DNA of 64,000 bases, from contig NZ_JAVIWI010000001.1 of assembly GCF_034314085.1 (NCBI RefSeq), forward strand, positions 3,038,001 through 3,102,000. Direction: 5' to 3'. Made by a program: the position numbers and the translations under genes. Positions 1 through 8,582 of this stretch are shown here, piece after piece; position 1 is the first letter of the stretch; the number at the start of each line of letters is the position of its first letter. Origin of the DNA: Undibacterium sp. 5I1. Its GTDB lineage: Bacteria; Pseudomonadota; Gammaproteobacteria; Burkholderiales; Burkholderiaceae_D. Under the pieces are notes generated by a model. It worked only from the letters and a program-made list of their open reading frames with translations, was not told where the DNA came from and made no database searches.

Positions 1-2
1 GC

Positions 3-53
3 ACGATTCCTCCGTTAGAATACATCGACGCACTGAGCCAATCTGCGCGCTAA
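3..53 (+). CDS. possible 3' end of an upstream gene (partial)
   Basis: An open frame enters from the left edge and stops at TAA (51-53). Its last 16 residues read TIPPLEYIDALSQSAR, which looks like an ordinary protein C-terminus. The other two plus-strand frames also stop within the first 60 bases, so the assignment is weak. If real, the gene lies 36 bases upstream of the PhoD-like gene on the same strand and could be co-transcribed with it. The family cannot be told from this tail. Confidence 0.3.
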   Translation, partial: TIPPLEYIDALSQSAR

Positions 54-89
54 ATTAAATACAAATCTAACCATAAATCGGACAGCAAA

Positions 90-1700
90 TTGAACGCGAC
101 ATTAGATCTGAAACGTCGCAGATTCTTACATCAGACTGCAAGACTGAGCGCGTTTGCTGCGCTGTCGTCCAGCACATTAAGCAGTTTTGCTGCGGATAAA
201 ATTAGCGGATACCCGTTCAACCTTGGCGTTGCATCTGGCTCACCGCGCTCAGATAGCGTGGTGCTATGGACACGCCTGTTGCCAGATCCGCTCAATGCAG
301 TCGCCTTGGCCCCTATCGCCTATAAAGTACGCTGGGAAATATCTGAAGATGAGAGCTTTCATCATGTCATTGGCAGAGGTGAGCACACCGCTTTGCCAGA
401 GTTAGCGCATAGTGTACATGTTGATATTGTCGGCCTGCAGCCAGAACGTAATTATTGGTACCGGTTTATGCTGGGGGATGCGGTTAGCCCAGTCGGCCGC
501 ACCCGGACGGCACCGATTGCCGAGGCGATGCCATCGAGTTTGCGACTAGCAGTAGCGTCATGCCAGCATTGGGAATTTGGTGAGTACGCCGGGCATAAAC
601 ATATCGCGGCAGCCTACCCTGACCTTGTGATTTTTTTAGGCGATTACATTTATGAATGGGGTCCTTACGATTTAACTCATCCACTTAAACCACGTCGGCG
701 GGATATTGAGAGTATGACGCTGAGCGGTTATCGCAATAGGTATGCGCAGTACAAAACTGATCCCCATTTACAAGCTGCTCATCAGGTCGCACCGTGGATT
801 GTGACTTGGGACGACCATGAGGTTAGTAACGATTATGGCAATGACAGAGACGAGCGTTTGTCGCCCGATTTTTTACTGCGACGCGCGGCTGCCTATCAAG
901 CTTTTTATGAACACATGCCGGTCCGCCTGCCGAATTTAAACAGTCTGTTAAGTGAGGCTGGTCGCTTTGCTGCGATGCGCATTTATGAGCGCTACGATTG
1001 GGGAAAATTGGCACGCTTTCATGTACTGGATGATCGCCAATATCGCTCGCATCATGCTTGCCCCAAACCTGGCATGGGCGGCTCTAACGTCGTAAGCAAT
1101 GCGGAATGTAAAGAATTGCTGGACCCGAATCGCAGCTTACTCGGGGCAGATCAAGAGAAATGGCTGGCGCAAGGTTTTGCTACTTCTGCCGTAAAATGGA
1201 ACGTTCTGACACAACAAACTTTAATGGCGCAATCAAGCCAGATACCGGTAACAAAAGAAGGTGACGGCAAGTTCTGGACCGATGGTTGGGACGGCTATCC
1301 TGTCGCACGCCAGCGGCTATTTAGCGATTTGCAACGGTATCAAATAGCAAATCCTGTCGTGATTTCTGGCGACGTGCATACGTTTTATGCAGCCAATCTA
1401 AAGCGTGATTTTTACAGCAAAGCATCGGCTAGCAACCCTATTTTAGCGACCGAATTTTGTGGTACATCGATCACCTCCAGCTCACGCCCGCAAGAACGGA
1501 CAGATCAGCTGGTAGCACAAAATCCGCATATCAAATTTGGACGCAGCGATAAGCGTGGTTATATGCTGCTTGAGTTAACACCCAAGCAAATGACCACACA
1601 TTTTATGGCACTGGACGATGTTAGCCGGGTCGATTCTGGGATCACCAAGCTTGCTAGTTTTGTAGTGGAAGACGGACGAACTGGCGTGGTAGCTAGCTAG
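90..1700 (+). CDS. phoD: PhoD-like alkaline phosphatase, Tat-exported
   Basis: A 536-residue protein of the PhoD family, which hydrolyses phosphomono- and/or diesters outside the cytoplasm with a metal cluster. The N-terminus has a twin-arginine signal (RRRFLHQ, about residues 9-15) followed by an Ala/Ser-rich hydrophobic stretch ending near SSFAA. Next come the PhoD N-terminal beta domain and the metallophosphatase domain with LGDYIYEWG (about 180-190), TWDDHEVSNDYGND (about 236-250) and VISGDVHTFYAA (about 425-436). These carry the Asp, Asn and His ligands expected for the family. The start is TTG with only a weak ribosome site (CGGA); no better start lies before the Tat motif. The gene faces dgt, and repeat copy A lies in between. 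The exact substrate is not readable from sequence. Confidence 0.9.
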   Translation: MNATLDLKRRRFLHQTARLSAFAALSSSTLSSFAADKISGYPFNLGVASGSPRSDSVVLWTRLLPDPLNAVALAPIAYKVRWEISEDESFHHVIGRGEHTALPELAHSVHVDIVGLQPERNYWYRFMLGDAVSPVGRTRTAPIAEAMPSSLRLAVASCQHWEFGEYAGHKHIAAAYPDLVIFLGDYIYEWGPYDLTHPLKPRRRDIESMTLSGYRNRYAQYKTDPHLQAAHQVAPWIVTWDDHEVSNDYGNDRDERLSPDFLLRRAAAYQAFYEHMPVRLPNLNSLLSEAGRFAAMRIYERYDWGKLARFHVLDDRQYRSHHACPKPGMGGSNVVSNAECKELLDPNRSLLGADQEKWLAQGFATSAVKWNVLTQQTLMAQSSQIPVTKEGDGKFWTDGWDGYPVARQRLFSDLQRYQIANPVVISGDVHTFYAANLKRDFYSKASASNPILATEFCGTSITSSSRPQERTDQLVAQNPHIKFGRSDKRGYMLLELTPKQMTTHFMALDDVSRVDSGITKLASFVVEDGRTGVVAS

Positions 1701-1791
1701 TAATAGCGAGGGACTTATGCGCGATGAATTTAACTGTGAAGAACGCTTGATTAGAAACTAGAATCAAGGTAAAAATTAAAGCCAAAATAAC

Positions 1792-1870
1792 ATACTCCCC
1801 GATTTTTTCTTTAAAATCCCTTGATTTTCCAGATAATCTTTGGACGATTAAAATATACAGGGAAGAGTAT
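1792..1870 (-). repeat. dispersed palindromic intergenic element, copy A
   Basis: This copy has ATACTCCCC at 1792-1800, TGGACGAT at 1841-1848 with a poor partner ATTTTCCA at 1824-1831, and ATACAGGGAAGAGTAT at 1855-1870. The same three parts occur in copies B-E. The central stem is the most degenerate of the five. It lies in the 302-base gap (1701-2002) between the convergent phoD and dgt genes. I see nothing else convincing in that gap, and no ordinary terminator after phoD. Confidence 0.6.
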
Positions 1871-2002
1871 CTGCGTACGAAGTTGTATCATATTACGCAA
1901 AAATTCAATGTTGAGAAGCTGCACACCGTATTGAATTGAGCCATAGTCCAAGGTGCAACTATGCAAAAGAAAGTGCAGCCAGTGCTTGCATTGCAGAGAA
2001 CA

Positions 2003-3172
2003 TTAAACTTCGTCTACAGAGAACAAACGGCGGTGCTCCAGCATGGCATAACGATCGGTCATCCCAGCGATGTAATCAGCGATCTTGCGTGCCTGCCGCA
2101 GGTCGTCTTGCGGCTCGCCATTTTGCTGCGGATTTTTTTCAGCGAGTTTAATCTGGTAATCTGGTGGCAACAAAATCGGCTCATCCATCATGGCATTAAA
2201 TAAATCTGTCACGACTCTGCGCGCCTTGCTTGCCATGCGGTTCACCATGTAATGGCGATATAGATTGTGATGCAAAAACTGCTTGAGCACCGTTGCCTGT
2301 TTTTGCATGGTATCGGAAAAAGAAATCAAGGGATCGGCATCACGCACGTCATCTACGGACTGCGGCGCACAATCCCGAATACGCTGCTCGGACGTAGTAA
2401 TCAAATCGACGATCAAAGCATTAATCATCCGTCGTATGGTTTCTGAGATCGCACGACGTCCGCTAATGCCAGGATAAGTAACAGCAACTTCGGCACGAAA
2501 TCTGCCATAAAAATCCAACTCTATCAGTTGCGATTCCAATAGCAAACCGGAGCGTAAACCATCGTCGATGTCATGATTGTTATAGGCTATTTCATCTGCT
2601 AAGTTAGTTAGTTGCGCCTCAAGATTCGCTTGTTTTTTTTCTAAAAACCGCTGTCCGACATCCCCTAATTTGCTGGCATTATTGAGTGAGCAATGCTTGA
2701 GGATGCCCTCACGAGTTTCGAATGTCAGGTTTAATCCGTCAAAAGCGCCATAGCGCTCTTCCAAGGTATCGACCACCCGCAGACTTTGCAGATTGTGCTC
2801 AAATCCGCCGAACTCTTTCATGCAGGCGTTGAGCGCATCCTGCCCGGCATGACCAAAGGGCGTATGACCCAGGTCGTGAGCAAGCGAAATCGCTTCGACC
2901 AAATCTTCGTTTAAACGTAAATTGCGCGCAATGGAGCGGGCAATTTGCGCCACTTCCAGACTGTGTGTCAGGCGAGTTCGGAACAAATCACCTTCGTGAT
3001 TAACGAACACTTGAGTTTTATATTCTAGACGCCGGAATGCGGTGCAATGGATGATGCGATCACGGTCTCGCTGGTATTCAGAGCGTGAACTGGATGCAGC
3101 TTCGGTATGACGCCGCCCGCGGGAAGTCGCAGATTGTGCGGCGTAAGGGGCGAGTTGAGCGTCGGAGAACAT
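2003..3172 (-). CDS. dgt: dGTP triphosphohydrolase-like HD-domain protein
   Basis: 389 residues. Dgt-type enzymes split deoxynucleoside triphosphates into the deoxynucleoside and tripolyphosphate. The HD metal site is visible as TRLTHS (His70) and [13 protein letters not shown] (His99-Asp100 and following His residues). The family N-terminal motif [19 protein letters not shown] is at about residues 36-54. The length fits the shorter Dgt-like class. The ATG is 6 bases after the aroKB stop with no clear ribosome site, so translation may be coupled. dgt last in the pil-aro unit is the usual betaproteobacterial order. Confidence 0.93.
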   Translation of the reverse strand: MFSDAQLAPYAAQSATSRGRRHTEAASSSRSEYQRDRDRIIHCTAFRRLEYKTQVFVNHEGDLFRTRLTHSLEVAQIARSIARNLRLNEDLVEAISLAHDLGHTPFGHAGQDALNACMKEFGGFEHNLQSLRVVDTLEERYGAFDGLNLTFETREGILKHCSLNNASKLGDVGQRFLEKKQANLEAQLTNLADEIAYNNHDIDDGLRSGLLLESQLIELDFYGRFRAEVAVTYPGISGRRAISETIRRMINALIVDLITTSEQRIRDCAPQSVDDVRDADPLISFSDTMQKQATVLKQFLHHNLYRHYMVNRMASKARRVVTDLFNAMMDEPILLPPDYQIKLAEKNPQQNGEPQDDLRQARKIADYIAGMTDRYAMLEHRRLFSVDEV

Positions 3173-3178
3173 CGTTAA

Positions 3179-4816
3179 TTATTGAATACAGTGACGCAAG
3201 GTTTCTGATAACTTCTCTTTTGGTACTGTCGTAATCAAAGGCGACCCTAGTGGTTTAAGCAGAATAAATTTGATCTTACCGCCTTCATTTTTTTTATCTA
3301 CTTCCATCAACTCTAACCAGCGCTCTTCGCCTAAATCAGGTGCAACAGTCGGCAAGCCTGCGGCTTCAATCAAATTAATAATCCTGACTTTGCTGACGTA
3401 ATCGATCAATCCAAGCCGGCAAGATAAATCGGCTGCCATCACCATGCCACAACCAACGGCTTCACCATGCAACCAAGTACCAAAACCTAAGCCTGATTCA
3501 ATCGCATGTCCAAAAGTGTGGCCGAAATTGAGAATGGCACGCAAACCGCCTTCGCGCTCGTCCTGCCGCACGACGTCTGCTTTGATCTCACATGAGCGCG
3601 AAATCGCGTAAGCAAGCGCGACCGGATCTTTAGCCCGCAGCTTTTCGATATTCGATTCTATCCAGGTAAAAAATTCTGCATCGATAATCGCGCCATGTTT
3701 GATCACTTCCGCCAAACCTGCCGACAATTCTTTATCCGGCAAGGTAGTTAAAGTAGATGTATCAGTAATTACGGCTTGTGGCTGATAAAAAGCGCCAATC
3801 ATGTTTTTGCCAAGTGGATGATTAATCCCCGTCTTACCGCCGACAGAAGAATCGACCTGAGACAATAAGGTCGTCGGGATTTGAATAAACGGCACACCGC
3901 GCATATATGAGGATGCTGCAAACCCGGTCAGGTCACCGATCACACCACCGCCCAGAGCAATCATCGTTGTCTTGCGATCACACTTAGCCTCTAGCAAGGC
4001 GTCGTACACCAGCATTAAGCTGGCCCAGGTTTTGTGCTCTTCGCCATCCGGCAAAATAATACTGATAAATTGCTTACCCAAGTCACGTAAATGTTGCTCA
4101 ATTTTTGCTAAATAAAGAGGCGCGACCACCGTGTTAGTCACGATCGCGACGCGATCACCGGGTATATGCTGAGACAAAATTGACCGGTCAGACAAAACCG
4201 ATTGCCCGATCAATATGGGATAACTGCGTTCAGCCAAATTGACATTCAGCGTTTGGAATAGTTGTTGATGCTGCATAGAGAAGCTGGATTGATTTGATGA
4301 GGCGGCACTCTGCTCAAGCTGAGTCAGAATCGATTGCACCAAGAACTGTACATTAGGACGCCCGGTTTCTACCACCAGATGGGCGATCTCTTTGTATAAA
4401 GGCTCACGCTGAGCCTCAAGTTCTTCGAGTTTTTTACGAGGATCGAGCGTTCTCAACAAAGGTCGATTTTTGTCATGCCGGGTACGCTGCAAAATACTAT
4501 TGATACCGGCGCGTAGGTAAATGACCGTCCCACGCTCTTGCAAATACTTACGGCTGGCAGGATCCAGTACAGCACCACCACCGGTAGCTAAGACAATGCC
4601 ATCTTGCGCAGTCAGATCCCGAATAACATCCGCTTCACGTTGCCTAAAACTAATCTCACCTTCTATCTCAAAAATAACCGGAATCGAGACGCCGGTGCGC
4701 GCCTCGATTTCATGGTCAGAATCAATGAATACTTTGTTGAGCTTTTTTGCAAGGACTCGGCCAACTGTAGTTTTGCCCGAGCCCATTAGTCCTACTAGAA
4801 ATATATTTTTTGACAC
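3179..4816 (-). CDS. aroKB: fused shikimate kinase / 3-dehydroquinate synthase
   Basis: One uninterrupted 545-residue frame holds two shikimate-pathway enzymes that are normally separate. Residues 1 to about 170 are shikimate kinase (AroK): P-loop GLMGSGKTT, the acidic SDHEIE region, [10 protein letters not shown] and the RPLL lid. About 185-545 are 3-dehydroquinate synthase (AroB): [43 protein letters not shown] and the C-terminal metal-site His residues. The linker is Ser/Gln-rich ([11 protein letters not shown]). An internal ATG (4274-4276) sits where a separate AroB would start, but no Shine-Dalgarno precedes it, so I read a real fusion. Order pilQ-aroK-aroB-dgt is normal except for the lipoprotein gene 40 bases upstream. 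Confidence 0.93.
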   Translation of the reverse strand: MSKNIFLVGLMGSGKTTVGRVLAKKLNKVFIDSDHEIEARTGVSIPVIFEIEGEISFRQREADVIRDLTAQDGIVLATGGGAVLDPASRKYLQERGTVIYLRAGINSILQRTRHDKNRPLLRTLDPRKKLEELEAQREPLYKEIAHLVVETGRPNVQFLVQSILTQLEQSAASSNQSSFSMQHQQLFQTLNVNLAERSYPILIGQSVLSDRSILSQHIPGDRVAIVTNTVVAPLYLAKIEQHLRDLGKQFISIILPDGEEHKTWASLMLVYDALLEAKCDRKTTMIALGGGVIGDLTGFAASSYMRGVPFIQIPTTLLSQVDSSVGGKTGINHPLGKNMIGAFYQPQAVITDTSTLTTLPDKELSAGLAEVIKHGAIIDAEFFTWIESNIEKLRAKDPVALAYAISRSCEIKADVVRQDEREGGLRAILNFGHTFGHAIESGLGFGTWLHGEAVGCGMVMAADLSCRLGLIDYVSKVRIINLIEAAGLPTVAPDLGEERWLELMEVDKKNEGGKIKFILLKPLGSPLITTVPKEKLSETLRHCIQ

Positions 4817-4856
4817 ATTACAACTTCATAAAAATAGGATACCTGCAATACATTAA

Positions 4857-7800
4857 TTAACAACCGGCTCCACCGTTTTTATCTTTGATTGTCATATTGC
4901 TTGTTGCAGATTGACCTAGGCTATCTTTTACGACAATGGAAATTACCGTATCGGAGGACACACAACGAGTTCCCTGCGAGCCTATCGCTACACCTACCGT
5001 TGTTCCATCAAACGTTAACACATTTGATGCCTGAGGTAAGGTACCAGATACACTTGAGAGTATTGTGTTAGTTGTAAATACTTGGAATGGCCCGTTACCA
5101 CCTTTAATAGCTAAATTGACGGTACTGTTATTTGTTTCACTAATCGACCAATCACTAGGACTAAGGAACATATTACTAATTGCTACGTTGACTGTAATGT
5201 TAATAGTCTGTGTTAATCCAGTGGCGTCTGCAACTACGATACTGACAGATCCTGGCTTAGCTAAGAACGCGGTAAACGTCCCGCCACTAGCAGAAACTGA
5301 ATTATTGGGAATAGTTGCTATTGCCGAATTATTAGAGATAACACTATAAGGTGCTGAGCCGCCATCTATTCTAAAAGCTAATGTATCACCTGCGTAAGCA
5401 ATTACTGTCGATGGAGAAACTGTTAGCGTAGTACTGGTTGTTGCAATTACCGTGACAACAATAGTGACTGTCGCACCAACGTTGTCAGTAACCACAATAT
5501 TTGCTGTACCTGGTGCAACACCATTAATCACCAAAGAAGATCCCGCCAGAGTAACAGTCGCAACAGCCACATTACTACTACCAGCAGTGTAAGGCGCTGT
5601 GCCACCACCAATTGTGTAATTAGGCGACGCTCCCTGACCGATCGTTATGATACTTGGAGCGGATGTGAATAATGTAACTGGAACTCCTTTACCTACAGAA
5701 ACGTTAATACTAATCGTCAAACCGCTAGAATCTCTGATAGAAACTTTTCCAGTTCCAGCTAGTAACCCATTAATTACTAAAGTAGATCCATTAACACTTG
5801 GCACAACAACAGATGTATTACTACTGCTAGCGAAGTAAGGAGCCAAACCGCCACTAATTGCATAAGTAGATGAACTATTAATTGCAACCACAATATCAGA
5901 TGCGGCTGTAGTGACCAATGGTTGCGTAGTGCTGGTAACGGATACATTAATGGTGGCGACAGAGCCGTTTGCGTCTGTTACGACAACTTTGGATGTACCA
6001 GCAATCAATCCATTGATGGTCAATGCGCTGCCACTTACACTAGCACTAACCACAGACGGTGCGCTGCTACTCACTAAGTAAGGACCTAAACCACCACCAA
6101 TAGTAAAGTTTGAAGTCCCATTAGCAGATATAACAATATCAGAAGCTGCAGTAGTGAATAAAGGCACCGTAGCTCCAGAACTTCCAACAGTCACCGTAAT
6201 TGTTACAGTTGCACCAGCAGTATCACTCACAACAATTTTTGCAGTTCCTGAACTAAATCCGTTAATGGTTAAATTAGTTCCGCTTATTGCAGCGTTTGCA
6301 ACGGCTACATTACTGCTGCTAACTAAATAAGGAGCGGTACCGCCACCAATAGTGAACGACGACGAACTGTTTGTTGCTAAAGAAATTGTGGACACTGCAG
6401 AAGTAAACAACGGTATTGAAGGGACTGAACTACCTACAGTTACCGCAATACTCACCGGAGTACCAGTAGCATCGGTTACTAAAACAGTTGCAGTACCCGC
6501 CAACAATCCTTTAAGGTTCAAGGTAGTTCCAGTCAGACTTGCACTTAAAACTGAACTATTACTGCTACTTGCAAGATAAGGAGGAGTACCGCCACCGACT
6601 GTAAAGGTCGACGTTGCACTGATTCCCACCACAATTGTAGAGGGCGCCGTTGTAAAAAGTGGAGTAATAGGACCGATATTCCCTACGGTTACTGTTATAG
6701 AAACAGAGGCTCCTACATTATCTGATACAACAATTTTTGCGGTACCTGCCAAAAGCCCGTTGATTGTTAAAGTTGTTCCATTCACGCTAGCGGTTGCAAC
6801 TGATGCACTACTGCTACTTGCCAAATATGGACCAGTGCCACCACCAATTGTAAAAGCAGTAACCGCATTACTCGCAAGTGTTATAGCCGAAGGCGCGGTA
6901 GTAAATAGTGGCGGTACGACACCAACGTTACCAACAGTTACGGTTATTGTTACAGCATTACCAGCAGCATCGCTGACAACAATCTTGGCACTTCCTGCCG
7001 TCAGTCCATTCACAGTTAAAGTCGTACCACTAGCAGTAGCCGTTGCAATCGCTGAATTACTACTGCTCGCAAAATACGGTGCGGATCCGCCGCCAATCGT
7101 AAAAGTAGTGACTGCGTTGGTTGGTAGGTTTATGGCAGAAGGTGCGGTAGTAAAGAGTGCAGCTACTACTCCGCCATTGCCAACAGTAACACCTATTTTT
7201 ACTTGCGTACCAACCGCATCACTGACTACAACGGTAGCACTGCCTGCGAGCAATCCGTTAATTGTCAAGGTATTGCCAGTAAGGTTTACCGCTGCAACTG
7301 CGGTATTACTGCTGCTAGCAAAATACGACGCTACGCCGCCACCCACGGTAAATGTAGATACGCTGTTAGTGGACACAACAATAGTAGACGCCGCGGTGGT
7401 AAAGAGTGGAGTTACCGTACTTGTTGTGCCAACAGTTACTGTTATTGCTACCGCAGTACCTGCAGCATCACTAACAACAATTTTGGCAACTCCTGCTGTA
7501 AGTCCGCTTATCGATAAAGTCGTACCGCTAACACTTGCAGTTGCAATCGCTGAATTACTACTGCTTGCGAGATATGGCGCGGAACCGCCACCAATAGTGA
7601 AAGTAATGACTGCGTTAGTTGATAGGTTTACCGCGGAAGGTGCAGTGGTAAAAAGTGCTGCTACCACCCCACCATTACCAACAGTGATCACTATTTTTAC
7701 CTGGGTACCGGCTGTATCACTAACTACGACGGTAGCACTACCAGCAGCCAATCCATTAATTGTTAAGTTATTACCACTAATATTAATAGTTGCAACGGCC

Positions 7801-8510
7801 GTATTGCTACTACTAGCGAAATACGGGGCCGTACCACCACCGATAGTAAATGTGGACACACTGTTCGTTGGGATAACAATCGCGGACGCAGCGGTTGTAA
7901 ATAATGGTGTCACGGTACTAGTAGTCCCAACAGTTACGGTAATAGTAACCGCTGCACCAAGTGAGTCAACGACCGAAATAGTTGCAGTACCAGCCGACAC
8001 TCCGATAATTACAAATTGGCTATTATTACGATTATTTACCGCAATTGCTGCTACACCTGTATTACTACTAGTTACTGCATAAACTAGGCTACCACCGCCA
8101 ATTGAATATGAAGATGAAGTAGCACCTACTCCTACAGCCACAGCTGCTGGTGCCGTTGTAAACAGAGCTAATCCAGATCCGACGGTTACGTCAAACGAGA
8201 CCGAAGCTCCTTTTGCGTCTTTCACTACAACCGTCGCTTTCCCTCCGCCAACGTTTCCTGTCACATTCAACGCAGTGCCGTTAACAGAAACACTCACCGC
8301 ACCGGACGTTGTGGTTGCGGTGTAAGTGGGCACACCACCACCGATTGTGTATGTTTGGCTCTGTCCAGGGGAAATCAGAACAGTTGTTCCCGCGGACACA
8401 AATAATGCTGCGCCGCCACTAGTGTTACCAGCAGATCCCCCACCGCCTCCGCATGCGGATAAGATGGCCAATGACAGGAATATAAAAATTGTGCGAATTA
8501 ACTTCGTCAT
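4857..8510 (-). CDS. very large lipoprotein of about 14 tandem Ig-like repeats
   Basis: 1217 residues with no enzyme motif. The N-terminus is a lipoprotein signal (hydrophobic stretch, lipobox LSAC, Cys20) followed by Gly/Ser. The rest is about 14 tandem units of roughly 83 residues. Each unit has LFTTAPS near its start, then TFTIGGGxAPYxASSSN, then LTINGLxAGxAKIVVSD, and ends in ITVTVG. This Val/Thr/Ser/Gly-rich beta pattern resembles bacterial Ig-like (Big_2-type) domains. The last unit is diverged and holds two of the three Cys residues of the mature protein (RCVSS and the C-terminal residue), perhaps a disulphide. A good ribosome site (AAGGGTG) precedes the ATG. It sits between pilQ and aroK in a set usually uninterrupted, so a role at the outer membrane with the pilus is a guess from position only. 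Confidence 0.85.
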   Translation of the reverse strand: MTKLIRTIFIFLSLAILSACGGGGGSAGNTSGGAALFVSAGTTVLISPGQSQTYTIGGGVPTYTATTTSGAVSVSVNGTALNVTGNVGGGKATVVVKDAKGASVSFDVTVGSGLALFTTAPAAVAVGVGATSSSYSIGGGSLVYAVTSSNTGVAAIAVNNRNNSQFVIIGVSAGTATISVVDSLGAAVTITVTVGTTSTVTPLFTTAASAIVIPTNSVSTFTIGGGTAPYFASSSNTAVATINISGNNLTINGLAAGSATVVVSDTAGTQVKIVITVGNGGVVAALFTTAPSAVNLSTNAVITFTIGGGSAPYLASSSNSAIATASVSGTTLSISGLTAGVAKIVVSDAAGTAVAITVTVGTTSTVTPLFTTAASTIVVSTNSVSTFTVGGGVASYFASSSNTAVAAVNLTGNTLTINGLLAGSATVVVSDAVGTQVKIGVTVGNGGVVAALFTTAPSAINLPTNAVTTFTIGGGSAPYFASSSNSAIATATASGTTLTVNGLTAGSAKIVVSDAAGNAVTITVTVGNVGVVPPLFTTAPSAITLASNAVTAFTIGGGTGPYLASSSSASVATASVNGTTLTINGLLAGTAKIVVSDNVGASVSITVTVGNIGPITPLFTTAPSTIVVGISATSTFTVGGGTPPYLASSSNSSVLSASLTGTTLNLKGLLAGTATVLVTDATGTPVSIAVTVGSSVPSIPLFTSAVSTISLATNSSSSFTIGGGTAPYLVSSSNVAVANAAISGTNLTINGFSSGTAKIVVSDTAGATVTITVTVGSSGATVPLFTTAASDIVISANGTSNFTIGGGLGPYLVSSSAPSVVSASVSGSALTINGLIAGTSKVVVTDANGSVATINVSVTSTTQPLVTTAASDIVVAINSSSTYAISGGLAPYFASSSNTSVVVPSVNGSTLVINGLLAGTGKVSIRDSSGLTISINVSVGKGVPVTLFTSAPSIITIGQGASPNYTIGGGTAPYTAGSSNVAVATVTLAGSSLVINGVAPGTANIVVTDNVGATVTIVVTVIATTSTTLTVSPSTVIAYAGDTLAFRIDGGSAPYSVISNNSAIATIPNNSVSASGGTFTAFLAKPGSVSIVVADATGLTQTINITVNVAISNMFLSPSDWSISETNNSTVNLAIKGGNGPFQVFTTNTILSSVSGTLPQASNVLTFDGTTVGVAIGSQGTRCVSSDTVISIVVKDSLGQSATSNMTIKDKNGGAGC
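4872..8408 (-). repeat. tandem coding repeats of about 249 bp inside the lipoprotein gene
   Basis: About 14 units of roughly 83 codons. Units 3-4 (7428-7925) and 5-6 (6930-7427) form a higher-order pair exactly 498 bases apart: units 3 and 5 open with TTSTVTPLFTTAAS, units 4 and 6 with NGGVVAALFTTAPS. This points to duplication of a two-unit block. The codons have since diverged, so the array is not made of identical DNA copies. Confidence 0.85.
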
Positions 8511-8582
8511 GTAACACCCTTGTTTTTAATGACTTTAAACGAAAATCTGTGTGGAAAAGCTTACCGCAATGTTAGTTACTAG

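Noticed and set aside
4274..4276. Internal ATG as a separate aroB start
   Set aside because: No Shine-Dalgarno upstream and the frame is open straight through from aroK.
6760..8082. A 440-codon open frame on the plus strand, opposite the repeat lipoprotein
   Set aside because: It mirrors the repeat period of the sense gene, is Leu/Val/Ala-rich low complexity and has no ribosome site. Codon bias of the repetitive sense strand removes stops from this frame.
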